A stretch of DNA of 64,000 bases from Ophiobolus disseminans. Lineage: Eukaryota; Ascomycota; Dothideomycetes; Pleosporales; Phaeosphaeriaceae. The DNA lies in NCBI GenBank assembly GCA_010093685.1, contig MU006226.1, forward strand, positions 570,964 to 634,963, given 5' to 3'. The position numbers were made by a program, and so were the translations under genes. Of this stretch, positions 46,281 through 57,927 are shown one piece after another (the first letter of the stretch is position 1; the number at the start of each line of letters is the position of its first letter). Under the pieces are notes generated by a model. The model was not told where the DNA came from, did not search any database, and was given only the letters and a program-made list of their open reading frames with translations.

Positions 46281-47872
46281 ATGGCGACGAAAGAAAAGAG
46301 CAGGACCAATGGCAAGGTCGTGAAGCACGAAGAGGAGCATGGCTATGAGTTTCTGGGACCGTAAGTTCGCGCTCGCCGCATCTCTGCATCAGCTCGCTAA
46401 TCTGTACTAGTCCTGGCGCGTTCATCATATCATTTGGACTTCCAATCCTTGTCTATGTCTTTACCTTCCTCTGCAATGACATCTCAGGATGTCCTGCGCC
46501 ATCTCTTCTCAGCCCCTCTACGCTTGACTGGAACCAGCTCAAGAAAGAGGTTGGCTGGACTGGATTCGGCAGCCTGCTCAACTGGCAGGGTTTCGTTGGC
46601 ACTCTGAGTTACTACCTCCTCAGCCTAACGCTCTATGCGTTCCTTCCTGCTGAGGAAGTTCAAGGCGTCCAGTTGAAGACCGGTTCAAGACTCAAGTATC
46701 GCTTCAATGGTATGCATATGACGTGGAAATTACTATTAAAGTAACTAACACATCCAGCGTGGCACTCTGCCCTCTTCATCCTTACGCTCCTCTTCGCTGG
46801 AACCGTTACTCAAGGCGCTGAGTTCCCCGTTTGGACGTTCATCAACGACAACTACATCAGCATCGTGACTACCAACATCCTCATCTCCTACTTCCTCGCC
46901 ACCTTCAGCTATGTGCGCTCTTTCAGTGTGCAGCACCCCAAGGACCCCAATGGCCGTGAACTCGCCGCTGGAGGCCGCACCGGTAACTTGCTCTACGATT
47001 GGTTCATTGGACGCGAACTCAACCCGCGCGTCACCCTTCCCATCTTCGGTGAAGTTGACATCAAAGCGTGGTGCGAGCTCCGCCCAGGAATGCTCGGCTG
47101 GATCATCATGGATTTGGCCTTCATCATGAAGCAGTACCGTAACTACGGACGCGTCACCGACTCTATCATTCTCATCACCATCGCTCAGTCCGTCTACACC
47201 TTGGACTCGCTGTACATGGAGCCCGCCATCCTCACCACCATGGACATTATCCAAGACGGCTTCGGCATGATGCTGTCCTTTGGCGACCTCGTCTGGGTGC
47301 CCTTCACATACAGCATCCAAACACGCTACCTGTCCATGTACCCCGTCGATCTCGGCATTCAGGGCGTACTCGCAGTCCTCGCCGTCCAAGGCCTAGGTTA
47401 CTACATTTTCCGCGCCACCAACAACGAGAAGAACCGCTTCCGCACCAACCCCGAAGACCCACGCGTCTCGCACCTCAAGTACATCGAAACCGCCTCAGGC
47501 TCGCGCCTGCTTACTTCCGGCTGGTGGGGCGTTGCCCGCCACATTAACTACCTCGGCGACTGGTTCATGAGCTGGTCGTACGTCCTTCCCACCGCGATGT
47601 CCGGTTACGTCATTCGCAACGCCGCTACGCATCCCATTACCGCTGCGCAATCCGACGCGAGGTTCTTGCAGAACAGCTACGGCACCTATGTCGTGCCTGC
47701 TGAGGCAAAGGGCTGGGGCATGATCTTCACATACTTCTTCATGGTATATTTCGCCGTCCTGCTTGTCCATCGCGAGCGCCGTGACGAGGAGAAGTGCAGG
47801 CGGAAGTATGGCAAGGACTGGGATACATACTGCCAGCATGTGCCCTATAGGATTATTCCGTACGTGTACTAG
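46281..47872 (+). CDS. ERG24: Delta(14)-sterol reductase
   Basis: Three exons, 46281-46360, 46411-46709 and 46758-47872, encoding 497 residues. The enzyme reduces the C14-C15 double bond of the sterol made by CYP51, using NADPH, in the ER membrane (ergosterol pathway; target of morpholine fungicides). Family blocks are clear: HGYEFLGPPGAF at the N terminus, NAWHSALFILTLLF, ELNPRV with GEVDIKAWCELRPGMLGW, LVWVPFTYSIQTRYL, LLTSGWWGVARHINYLGDW, and the end KYGKDWDTYCQHVPYRIIPY. Eight or nine membrane segments are expected. The HGYEFLGPPG start separates it from the ERG4 C24(28) reductase. Length and intron phases are normal. Confidence 0.96.
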
Positions 47873-50239
47873 GCGTGTGGGGTGGAGGTGCAACGCTATC
47901 AGATTGGTTCTGGTTGAAAACGTGCATCTGACATGGTTGAGAGATGCGACGCTACCGCTGAGGCGGTCGAAGACGTGCATCTGGGTTTCGTCTGCGGGCT
48001 TTGTAGCACAATGACGAGGGGATCAGAAGGTGGAATGCTACCGCGCGGTCGGTCAAAGACGTACACCAATATTATACCAAGAAAGAGAAGTGCAGCGCTA
48101 CCACTGTGTTGTGGTTGAAGACGCGCACTCGAGTAGGAATGCAATAATATCTAATTTCACACGACATCAAGTTGTCTCAACATCAAGTTGTCTCAACATC
48201 ACCTCCCCCAGCTCGAATCCAAGCATGCCATGGCCAGACAAAGCCAGAGTACATGACTACGCCTCCGCATTATGATGATGTACTAGGCAAATGATATTGA
48301 GTTCGCAGCATCTATTGTTACGGGCACATACACGCACATTGCACACCGGCATCATGACACAGCCTGTTTATCCTCAACAACGTCCAAGTCCACACTCTCT
48401 TATATTACAACACATTGAAATCATTTAGCATCCTGCATGCTAACTTCGCTACTCTTTGACAAGTCACTGAAGTAAGACAGAGCAGGGAGTAAGTTGACAC
48501 GCGGAAGAGGAAAGCACAGCTCCTAAATTCTTCCCGACAATAACAGCATACGTGCTTAGATGCAGACTTTCCAACACTTATGCTAGCGTTTTCCGCCTCT
48601 ACCTACGCTGCCTTTCTTACGCGGGCACTAAGCGAGTAGAGAGTCTACATTCTACAACATCCTTTAAAGAGAATCGAATGCAAACTAAGAGAGGTAGTAG
48701 CTTCTATTTCTTGTGCGCTGGCATGTAAAGTTAGTATCCCGCTTTCTACTTCGGTGCGTTTCCACTGCAATGTTGGAAGCAGATGCTACTAAATTGGAAT
48801 CACTCATTCACTAGTGGACGGAAGGCAGTAATTAATTAGGACGAGACTTGGGACGATGCGAGAGGAGAGATCACCGTATGAAAGTTGCCACTCCCGCTCT
48901 TGTTGGTGTTTACCACCATGTGCAACTTTGACTACTTGATGTGATACCAGAGCCTGTATGTTTTCGGTGTGTTTTGTGCCATTCGTCTGAAATTCTGAAA
49001 ATGTGGCGAGAATAGACAGGACTTCGTATCAGCTTGACGTTCGCATTGAGATGCTGATGATGAAGCTGAATGAATATGGCCAGCGATATGGTACCCAGCG
49101 CTGATGTGAGACTGGATAATGGTAGCTAATGACTGATTGTGGAAGAAATGTGGATGGGTTGGGATATCCGAAGGCATTGAGTTGGTGGCTCTGAACGGCT
49201 ACATTCTGCAATACTTAGCCATCTTAGATGTTGAGGAAAAGTAGGAAAGTAGTCAGGAGATGAGGTTGATGATAGGTGCATGCAATTGCAGCAAAAGGCC
49301 TTTTCATGCACGCAGCAACTCGTTGGTGCTCTTGTTCTTGCTCATATAAAAGAAACGATTGTGCGCAAAGGAAATTGATTGCGAAGAATTGCAGACCTTC
49401 TCTTCCATGAAAGGTGCAACTTTGCTGGTGTCTCAGTCGTAAACTTGGCTTGCTTGGCTCGGTGTGAGTGAACAGTAACGTGACGTCTACCAGCTCCAGC
49501 CGAAGAACGAGCAACAGCGCCGACATCATCCATCTAGCCACAATGCTTGGCGGTCCAGAAGGCATTGCGAACCATGGCTCTCCAATCGCCTTCGCCGCAA
49601 TGGAAAATTGGCATTCCGGGCCCTCTGCCGCTGGATTGTTGGCCCGAGCAAGCACTACTGCCCGATATTACCCGATCCAAAAAGGCTCACGGTAGACCCT
49701 AAGCAGACGAGACAGCACTTGAATGTGTAGTTGACAAGGTGTGCTTCCGTTAAAATGCATCTGGTCAATTGATATTTCCATGTACCAACTTCTGTTCCAT
49801 TGCAGAAGGTGGTGGAAGTGCAGTGCCAAAAGACACCCGGTTTCTGGCTGCTACGGCAACGCTCGTGGGGCGCCCTGTCGAGATGCCAGATGCAAGAGGG
49901 TGTGCATGTCGCGTGTGACAGGCAGAATGATCAAGATGGCATCGCCTTGCAGCGATTGAGGCTCTGGCAAGCAGAAATAGATCTTGGAAGCACGGCGCTG
50001 GCGAGTTAATAGACCGTTCAAGCAATCCGCAACCCCGAGGCATCGAAGTACTTTCGGGAGAGCGGACAGCAACGCTAGCCACGTGATAGGCTTAGCGCGC
50101 TTGGGCCAACTTTTCCGCAGAATTTGTCGCAGCTGCCGTGCGTACAAATACCTTTTCATCCACCACCGCAGCATCAGACTCTGCAACCACTTCTAATCAA
50201 CTCAATCTCCCCTCCACGGTCGCATACAATACCGTCAAG
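47873..50239. other. Intergenic tract
   Basis: 2.4 kb. Apart from the four-copy repeat in the first 260 bases I find no gene. The minus-strand frames around 48930-49655 overlap one another and lack motifs. The last few hundred bases are the promoter and 5' UTR of the ADP/ATP carrier. Confidence 0.55.
47890..48130. repeat. Four-copy degenerate interspersed repeat downstream of ERG24
   Basis: A motif of about 40 bases occurs four times in the same direction, at about 47890-47930, 47946-47985, 48032-48067 and 48091-48130. Each copy has a cgctacc-like block, 8-12 variable bases, and a ggttgaagacgtgca-like block. Copies differ mainly by C/T and G/A changes. The spacing between copies is irregular (about 55-87 bases). 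The first copy starts 18 bases after the ERG24 stop. Confidence 0.75.
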
Positions 50240-51622
50240 ATGAGTCAGCCAGTCGATAAATCATTTATGGGCATGCCGTTCGTCATCACCTCTTGTTTCT
50301 AGCGACCTGTCCAGTTCAGGCGGCTATCGAGCCAGCAATTGGCAAGCATCCATCTCAATGGCATCGATCGCGCCTTCCAAGTGAGGCTGGGATGCTCTGA
50401 GATGGACCTGCCGTTGCTGGAGATGTGCTCGTGGACTGGCGGCACAGCTGGAAGCTCTCTCAATCCCCGCAGCATTTGCTAACTATGATGACAGCGGCTT
50501 CGTGGTCGACTTCCTGAGTACGTCACTCCCACATCTCGATCAGCATCGATTACAACGTCAATTGATCGAATGATTGATTGGAACTGCATCGAGCACAACG
50601 ATATCGCTTTTTGCAGCCACTAACCCCTTATCTAGTGGGAGGTGTTTCCGCCGCCGTCTCGAAGACCGCCGCCGCTCCCATCGAGCGTGTCAAGCTCCTC
50701 ATCCAGAACCAGGTATGGCGCATCCCATATTGAACCGGAAACACCTCGCTAACATTCTCCCAGGATGAGATGCTCAAGTCCGGTCGTCTCGACCGCAAGT
50801 ACGCTGGTATCAGCGACTGCTTCAAGCGTACCGCACAGGCTGAGGGTGTTCTCGCCCTGTGGCGTGGTAACACTGCCAACGTCATCCGTTACTTCCCCAC
50901 TCAGGCGCTGAACTTCGCTTTCCGCGACACCTACAAGTCCATGTTCGCCTACAAGAAGGAGCGTGATGGTTACGCCAAGTGGATGGCCGGTAACTTGGCC
51001 TCCGGAGGTGTAAGTCAAGCGACCCCACCACGGCTCGCACATGTGCTAATATGACCAGGCTGCCGGTGCCACTTCCCTCCTCTTCGTCTACTCCCTCGAC
51101 TACGCCCGTACCCGTCTTGCCAACGACGCCAAGTCTGCCAAGAAGGGTGGTGAGCGCCAGTTCAACGGCCTCGTAGACGTTTACAAGAAGACCCTCGCTT
51201 CCGACGGTATTGCTGGTCTTTACCGTGGTTTCATGCCCTCCGTTGCTGGTATCGTCGTCTACCGTGGTCTGTACTTCGGTATGTACGACTCGCTCAAGCC
51301 TGTCCTCCTTACCGGAACCCTCGAGGGTAACTTCTTGGCCTCTTTCGCTCTCGGATGGGGTGTCACCACCGGTGCTGGTATCGCTTCCTACCCTCTCGAC
51401 ACCATCCGTCGTCGCATGATGATGACCTCCGGTGAGGCCGTCAAGTACAAGTCGACCATGGATGCTGCCCGCCAGATCGTTGCCGCCGAGGGTGTCAAGT
51501 CTCTCTTCAAGGGTGCTGGTGCCAACATTCTCCGTGGTGTTGCAGGTGCCGGTGTGTTGTCCATCTACGACCAGGCCCAGCTCATCATGTTCGGCAAGAA
51601 GTTCAAGGGTGGATCTGGTTAA
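50240..51622 (+). CDS. AAC: Mitochondrial ADP/ATP carrier
   Basis: Five exons, 50240-50277, 50495-50517, 50636-50712, 50764-51009 and 51059-51622, encoding 315 residues. It exchanges cytosolic ADP for matrix ATP across the inner mitochondrial membrane. It has three mitochondrial-carrier repeats with six helices; signature motifs are PIERVK, SLDYARTRL and PLDTIRRRMMM. The RRRMMM hexapeptide is diagnostic of this carrier. Protein start MSQPVDKSFMGMPGFVVDFL, then MGGVSAAVSKTAAAPIERVK. Codon use is strongly biased to C-ending codons, as expected for a very highly expressed gene. Intron 1 (217 bases) is the longest in the window and has the donor GTTCGT; exon 2 is only 23 bases. Confidence 0.96.
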
Positions 51623-52062
51623 GCGCCTTTCCGTCTCTTCGATACCCCAATGCGAGTTTATGTGGTGGAAGGAGCTAATCGCGAGTGAGGGGTCGAGGTG
51701 CGTGGTGGTACACTGAATAGAGCATTCACGAGCCCATGGGCAGAAGGGTGTTCATGGTAACGAAAAGCACGACCCGGTGGTAACACACCCTGTACTTTAC
51801 CTTGCCGGCAACTCTTTTTCCCTCATAGCCACTTGTATTACACGTCATATCCGGCTTGCATCTTTGTTTACCCCTTTCCTAGCTGTGTTTTCTCGTTCCA
51901 TCGCTTGGTGCCAGGGGAAAATAGTGCTCTATAGAAAGTTTTCGGGTCTCTTTGAACAATACTTGGTTACTATTTGAATGATACGTGATGCCTCAAGCAA
52001 TACTGATACAATTGGCTCGATCGCCATCCAGATGAAATCTTCTGTCACCCACAGAATCATGC
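51623..52062. other. Convergent intergenic spacer
   Basis: 3' flanks of the carrier gene and of the Pro-rich protein gene. No further feature seen. Confidence 0.6.
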
Positions 52063-52752
52063 CTACTTATTCCTCACGGCCTTCCACACAGCTTCCTCAC
52101 CCTTCTTCAGCGCCTCCCCCGCCGAACTCAACATATTCCACGCCGCAGCCCCAACACCCTCTCCTGCCTGTCCACTCCCCTGCCCACCGCCATCGTGCCC
52201 TCCAATGCCGCCTCCAACCGTGTACGGCGCATTATCCGGCGCCTGCTGGTACCCCGGCGGATGCTCCAAGCTCCTCCTCCCGCCCTGATCCGTACTCGTC
52301 CTCGCCGCCGTGTCCGCGCTTTGGAACGGCGATGCCGCCGGACCCATATTGAGCGTCGTAGGACCTGGCTTACTCGCCGTCGTGCTCGTTGTAGTCGACC
52401 GCCCCGCCAGCGCCGAGTCTGAGGGCGGCGGATGTGAGAATTGTGGTGGTGGGCCGCTTTGGCGAGTCTCGGTGGTTATGTGGTGCGTGGTATAGCCGCC
52501 TGTGCTTGTTGGAGCTGCGCCGGGCTGGGGTGGAGCGGGCGACGAGGTGGTGTGGGAGGCTGTGGGAGGGACGGGTCGGGCGCCTGGTTGGGGGGGAGGA
52601 GGGCCTGAAGAGTCGGCTGTAGTTGTTGCGGGGACTGAGGCTGGGATCGTGCGTGTTGGTGGTGGGTTGGTGAAGTCGGTGTCTGAGGCTGTTGAGGGCG
52701 TGACGCCGTCTGGCTTTATGGGCGCGTTCTTGTGGATGGGGATTGGTGGCAT
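52063..52752 (-). CDS. Pro/Thr-rich hypothetical protein with conserved-looking tail
   Basis: Single exon, 229 residues. Nearly all of it is Pro/Thr/Ser/Gly-rich and disordered (PPPPQPGARPVPPTASHTTS, QSGPPPQFSHPPPSDS). The end differs: HPPGYQQAPDNAPYTV, a glycine hinge, then an amphipathic helix, AAAWNMLSSAGEALKKGEEA and VWKAVRNK. The N terminus starts MPPIPIHKNAPIKPDGVTP. Small fungal proteins of this design are common and uncharacterised. A membrane- or protein-binding helix at the end is a guess. It ends facing the ADP/ATP carrier. Confidence 0.68.
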   Translation of the reverse strand: MPPIPIHKNAPIKPDGVTPSTASDTDFTNPPPTRTIPASVPATTTADSSGPPPPQPGARPVPPTASHTTSSPAPPQPGAAPTSTGGYTTHHITTETRQSGPPPQFSHPPPSDSALAGRSTTTSTTASKPGPTTLNMGPAASPFQSADTAARTSTDQGGRRSLEHPPGYQQAPDNAPYTVGGGIGGHDGGGQGSGQAGEGVGAAAWNMLSSAGEALKKGEEAVWKAVRNK

Positions 52753-53432
52753 CGTGGAGATGTTTGTGTTTTACTGGAGAGATCGTGTATCTTTGTCTTC
52801 GATGTCTGCAATGTTTGAAGTCGCTGGTGGGAGCGCGACAGTGTGCTCAGTGGATTGATATGAATGAGCTAGTGTTGTCAATTGTAGAAGTGAGTGAACA
52901 GGTATCGAAATGTTGTAAGGGGTTTGATTTCAAACTAAGTAGGCGGGTTGTTGTTGCCTGGTGAAATATGTCGCGTTGTCCTCTTGTCGCGTCTTTGAGA
53001 TGTGACTGCCGCTTTGGGCGATGATGTCATTGTAGCACGTGAACCCCACCTTCATCTGATTCTGCTTTTACCCTTACAACATACTCAATTCAGCTCACCA
53101 GATCGAGATTGTAGCGCACGACTGATTTCACTTAGTAAGATTCATAACATTCAGTCTAGGTACTGGCATTTTTCGACGTTTGACCCTTACTATATCGGTA
53201 GGCCATGTAGACTTCGTAGCTTCAGTAGAGATAGTTGTTTCAAACATATTTCTTTCGCATCACTACTGAGCGGTTTGTCACATTTCTGATCTTCCCTATC
53301 TCATCGCTTGAATAAACATATCAACAGCGGAAAACCACACGCACAAATCTATGAATCTACCTAGTGTACATATTACCATTCAAACACCGCCACCTCTATC
53401 CCAATAACAAATCTTGCAACTCACAACCATCC
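52753..53432. other. Intergenic spacer
   Basis: Promoter of the Pro-rich gene and 3' region of the subtilase gene. No coding signal. Confidence 0.6.
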
Positions 53433-56400
53433 TCATTCTCCCTTGCATAATCCACCACAAATATCCATGAAATTCGTCGGCGGCTTCGTCCGATCAATCT
53501 TGCACTCAAACCTACACTCCGTCTCCCTCATCAGCTTCGTAGGCTGGTCCTCATCAAACATGTACCAATCCTTCTTGATCTCACACTTCTCATCCCCGCT
53601 CGTCCACGTCTGCTGGCCACGGATGAAGCGTAGCGTGTTGCTGCTGTCTCGCTGGAGATGCAGTGTCTCGCCGATGGGCTCGCAGGGGACGTCTACGCCG
53701 GTGTTCTCGTCGCCGTCCATGCCGGTGTGGCAGATATAGGACTTATCTTGGAGGGCTGAGCCGGTGTCCGGGAAGATATCGACGTTCCAGATTTCTTGGC
53801 CGTGGATGTTGGCGTCTGTGGAGTCGTGTTCTCGAACGTAGATGCGGCATTTGTCGGATGGTGGGGTGACGGGCAGCGTGGGTGCTTGGGACGGAGTCGG
53901 TGCCTGGGAGGAAGACGGTGCCTGGGAGGAAGACGGTGCCTGGGATGAAGACGGTGCCTGGGACGAAGACGGTGCTTGAGATGGAGACGGTGCCTGGTGG
54001 GTTGAAGAAGGTGCCTGGGATGAAGACAGTAACTGTGACGAAGCAGGTGTTTGAGACGAAGATTGTGACTGCGAAAAACCCGGTGACTTTGAAGTAGACG
54101 TGGGTTGGGCAGACGTGACTGAACTGACAACAATGCTCATGGAAACCCTGTACGCACCGTGTTAAAAATCTGAACCCTGTTGAGAATACGGAGTACAACT
54201 TACGTGGAAGACCTTGACTGTGTAGCTGTGCTCGCAGACATTGTAGAGTTTTCAATTCGCGAACAAGCTGACACGGCCTTGCCATCGCGTTTCCGAGACC
54301 CAATGAAACACGGATTTTCGGCATGTACAGTATCGCCACGAGCGAGATTATAAACGACATCCAGATGATTTTGTTCTCCAAGTTGATCCTCGGGCACTCT
54401 CGTCCATGCGTGGGTCACCAAGAATCTTTTCATGTCATCTGCAGGTTTGACAACATCTGCGTCGTCAGAGAGAGGGAGCCCATAGTAGTAGGCTGCTAGC
54501 CCCGACTAAATTGGTGTTAGAGACGAAAGTGCGTGTTCGAGAATTCCACTTACGACAATGGCAGCTGCTTGGCTGGTCCCAGTATTGAAAGCCACGCCAG
54601 GTCCAGGTACTGTGACGTCTTCCCCTGGCGCATAGACTGATATATCGCTGGCGTGCCCTGCTTTTTTGGTGGTGTGACTGTCTAGAAGCTTACCAGTCTT
54701 CTTCACACCTCCGACAATGATTATTCCATTTTCAGGAGTTTCAAGCCTTTGGGGACTGACTTGGTGCAGATGCGGTACCTCTCCGTTGCCAGCGGCGACA
54801 ACGAACGTAACTTGATTCTCCTCGCACCACGCGACGAAATCCACAAATACTTCGTTACATTCTCTGCCCCTGTTCTTTTCAACTTCACTTGTCTCACTGT
54901 CAAGTTCGTAGTATTCGATCCCTTCGCGATATTAAAACAAGTACACTCAACCGATGCAGAACAAGGACTCACCACCTGATAGATTGATGACTGACTTCGC
55001 GTTTGGGTCTGTCGCCAGCTTCCTGGTAATGTCTTCGCGAACAACGTTGAAGATCTCCTCCAAGGCTTTTGGTAGTATTTTGACATTGTCATTTGGCCTG
55101 GAGCCGCCACTGCCATCCGGCCGAGGCCCTTTGTTCCACTCACCCTTAATCTTCAAAAGAAAAAGGTTGGCGTTCTATATATGTGCGAAAAGTTTCAGCA
55201 TTTGTTTTACCTATGCTTTGAGGGTCACTTACCGGAGCAACTCCATTCACTTTTCCAGCGGCAATTGCCGCCATTCTGGTACCATGCCCAACACCGCCCC
55301 CAATTTGAGCGTCTATAATCCGAGGATTTGGAGTGTTGAATTGTGTGCTCTGAGTAGAGATGAAATTTTCAGGGAAGGCATCCTTATTTTGAACGAAAAA
55401 GGTTTGCACTTCTCGTCCATTGCTGGCAAGATCCTGTATGTGTCAGCTGAGCCCGGCTTCAGACTGTCATTTCGGTAATTTGTGCGCAACAAGTCATGTT
55501 CCTCAGTAGACCAAAGACCTTCAAGGCGCAGCACCACTCTACTAGAATTGTACTTACTGCTTCGCTCAGGTCAAACCCATCATCAAGGACATAGATAGTA
55601 GTGCCTCTCCCTTGCGAGTCATCTCTAACGTATGGTGGGTCTTGGGACGGGTCGCGCTGTAAGTCTTCTTGGAACGGCGAGGAAATCATTTTCTTCCAGT
55701 ATGGTGCTTGTAGCTCTTGCGACATCAGCGCTCGAGCCGCCAATGGCGAGCTTTTATCTGTGACGGTCTCAATTTCAAGGAGGTCTGAGCTGGAATGTTG
55801 CCCCAGGGGTGTAACGACCTCAACATGAGGTTTGGGTATAGCATGATACTCTTCGCCTGGGGAATCCACCATTTCAGGATCATGGACATCGGCATATGCC
55901 AACAAGAGGAACGGGTATTTCGCTTTGAGTCTTTCTCCTTGGGCCGAGGTGAGATTCGTTCGATATACTTGGCTGTATTTGCGGATTTTCAGCCTCCCAA
56001 CACCCTTATCGAGCTCTTGTACGAAAACTTTGAATTTATCTTCCGTCGTTCCCCATCTGGACGCAAAGTACCAAGGGAGAGGGAGTTCAGTGGAAGACGG
56101 TTCAGCGCTACTGCTGCTACTAGTGGTCGTCGAAGTAGCCTTTGTGCTCGTGGAGGTGACGCCTTGAGAGCTCTGAACAGAAGCGGAGTTCGTTGCTTGA
56201 GCGCTTTGAGTAGGCTTAGGCGTCGCTGTTGCAGTGGGCAATTCTGTCTTTGGCGCCTCGTCTTCCCATGGAAAATCCGAAAGAGCTTCCAGAGCCTTCG
56301 CGGCCTGCTGTAAAGGACCGTCCGGCTTGATGGAATCTCGGATGTTGTCGCGAACCTGTTGTTGCACGTCTGGCTTGAGGCTGTCGAAACCCTCCAGCGT

Positions 56401-57927
56401 CTTGCCAACCGATTGCAGCCAGTTCGATGCACCACGACCAAGATTCTGCGCGGCGTTGAATGTGTCCATGCCGGCCTTTGACAATCCGTCGACAGGAAAT
56501 GCCTGTTGAATTCCGTTAAGAGAGGAGACAACGTCGTTGGCACCGCCGACGGCACTAGAAAAGGTACTGGCTAGAGTACCAGCAACTGCTCCTCCCGTTC
56601 CCGCTGCGCCAGATGCGAAGCTAGCGGCGCTCGACGCTGCACCTCCGACAGCTTTAGCGACTGATCCAGCAGCGTTGGCGATTCCCTTCAGGAATCCGAA
56701 TGGACCGCCACCGCCTCCTTTGCCGCCGCCCCCACCACCACCGCCGCCTTGTTCAGGCTTCTTCGTCTTTCCAGGCTGAGCGGTAATTGCTTGACCGCCT
56801 GCCGAGATGGGCTGCGCGGTTGTTAGGTCACTTGGAATGTTGAGAGTCTGCCCACGTAACACCACCTTGCCGGCAAACAGTTGCGCCTTCGATCCGTCCA
56901 TAAGCATGATTGCAATGGGCGGCTGACCAGGGTTCGGAAGTTGATAGGTAATATCATCGATTACGGTATCGAAAACAGAAGCTGATGGAAATTGAATGCG
57001 AGGCGCACCATCCTGCCCGGGAGCCAGGCTTGGTCCAGCAGGTAAGTTAGAAGACATACTTGGGAGACTGCCTCCACTGGGATTCACTTGTGAGGCACCC
57101 GACGATGGCAGTCCAGGAAGGTTTTCACCAGGTACAGTACTTTGCGATTGGGACGTAGTCGCAGTTGCCGTTAGTTCAGCACTGGACCTTGAAGAGGCTG
57201 GAGAAAGACTTGGGATAACGGTCTTGGTGACGACAACGGGAGATCCGTTTGATGGGGTGACTGTGACAATGACCACGGTGTTATTGGGGATCAGAGTAAC
57301 AATACTGGTGTGCGTAAGAGTGTTGATGCTGATGCCGCTAGATAAAGAGATCGAAGGCGTCGAAACTGGGGCGTAGGCTGAAGTAGATGTTGTGTTGGGT
57401 CCGAGCCTCTTCGTTGTTGTACGAAGCGACGATGATATTGATGTGGTATCGATGCTAATACTTGACTGATTTACACCTTGTGATACTGAGGTTGCATTCG
57501 CTCCAGTTGGAAACAGTGGTGACGAAGTAGTGTCAATGCGAATGCTCGACCGACCTGTACCCAGTGATGTTGAAGTGACGTTCGATCCGGTTGGAAAGGG
57601 TGCAACTGCTGTCGTGGACTGCGAGACTGATGACCTCGACGAACCTGATCCAAGCAATGTCTGCGATCGTGGAGGCAGAAGTGAACTGGGCGCAGTGCCT
57701 GCAGTAGATCGAAGGGATATCGATGTGGCTGATCGTAGTTGCGACGGAGCTACGGTATGGGTATCTCTCTGGACTAGTCGGTCATGGCCTATGCTAGACG
57801 TAAGTAGAGTAGAATCTTGCAGGAAACGTGCATCTTTACTTAGGTCAGGGATGCTGTAAGGGAGAGAGGCATGAACTATGTTGACACTTAGCGAAAGCAC
57901 AGAGGCGAAGAGAGCCTTCAAATGCAT
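53433..57927 (-). CDS. Large secreted subtilase (S8) with Ser-rich head and Cys-rich tail
   Basis: Six exons on the minus strand: 57927-55558, 55433-55233, 55174-54973, 54921-54554, 54505-54204, 54147-53433, encoding 1,385 residues. Signal peptide (about 1-20). Residues about 50-380 are Ser/Thr-rich with a twofold FPTG...IDTTS repeat near 109-165. A poly-Gly stretch lies near 391-409, then an Ala/Gly helix region to about 500. Residues about 615-693 form a pro-region-like segment. The peptidase domain has a full triad: Asp782 (VLDDGFD), His840 (GHGTRM), Ser1041 (NTGTSQAAA); NLSGG and AAGNGE blocks are present. After the catalytic domain come SSSQAP-type tandem repeats and a final domain of about 130 residues with 8 Cys. 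Likely secreted or wall-bound. Intron 1 (124 bases) is the least certain. Confidence 0.87.
53870..54040 (-). repeat. SSSQAP-coding tandem repeats
   Basis: About nine 18-base units on the minus strand encode SQAPSS-type hexapeptides (for example SSSQAPSSSQAPSSSQAP). They form the linker between the protease domain and the Cys-rich tail, a typical O-glycosylated wall-spanning stalk. Confidence 0.85.

Noticed and set aside
49224..49655. Minus-strand frame of 143 codons before the ADP/ATP carrier
   Set aside because: No motif, and overlapping frames on both strands are similarly open.
53433..57927. Subtilase as part of a gasdermin/subtilase cell-death pair such as het-Q1/het-Q2
   Set aside because: No gasdermin-like gene is seen next to it, and the neighbours are an oxidoreductase and a Pro-rich protein.
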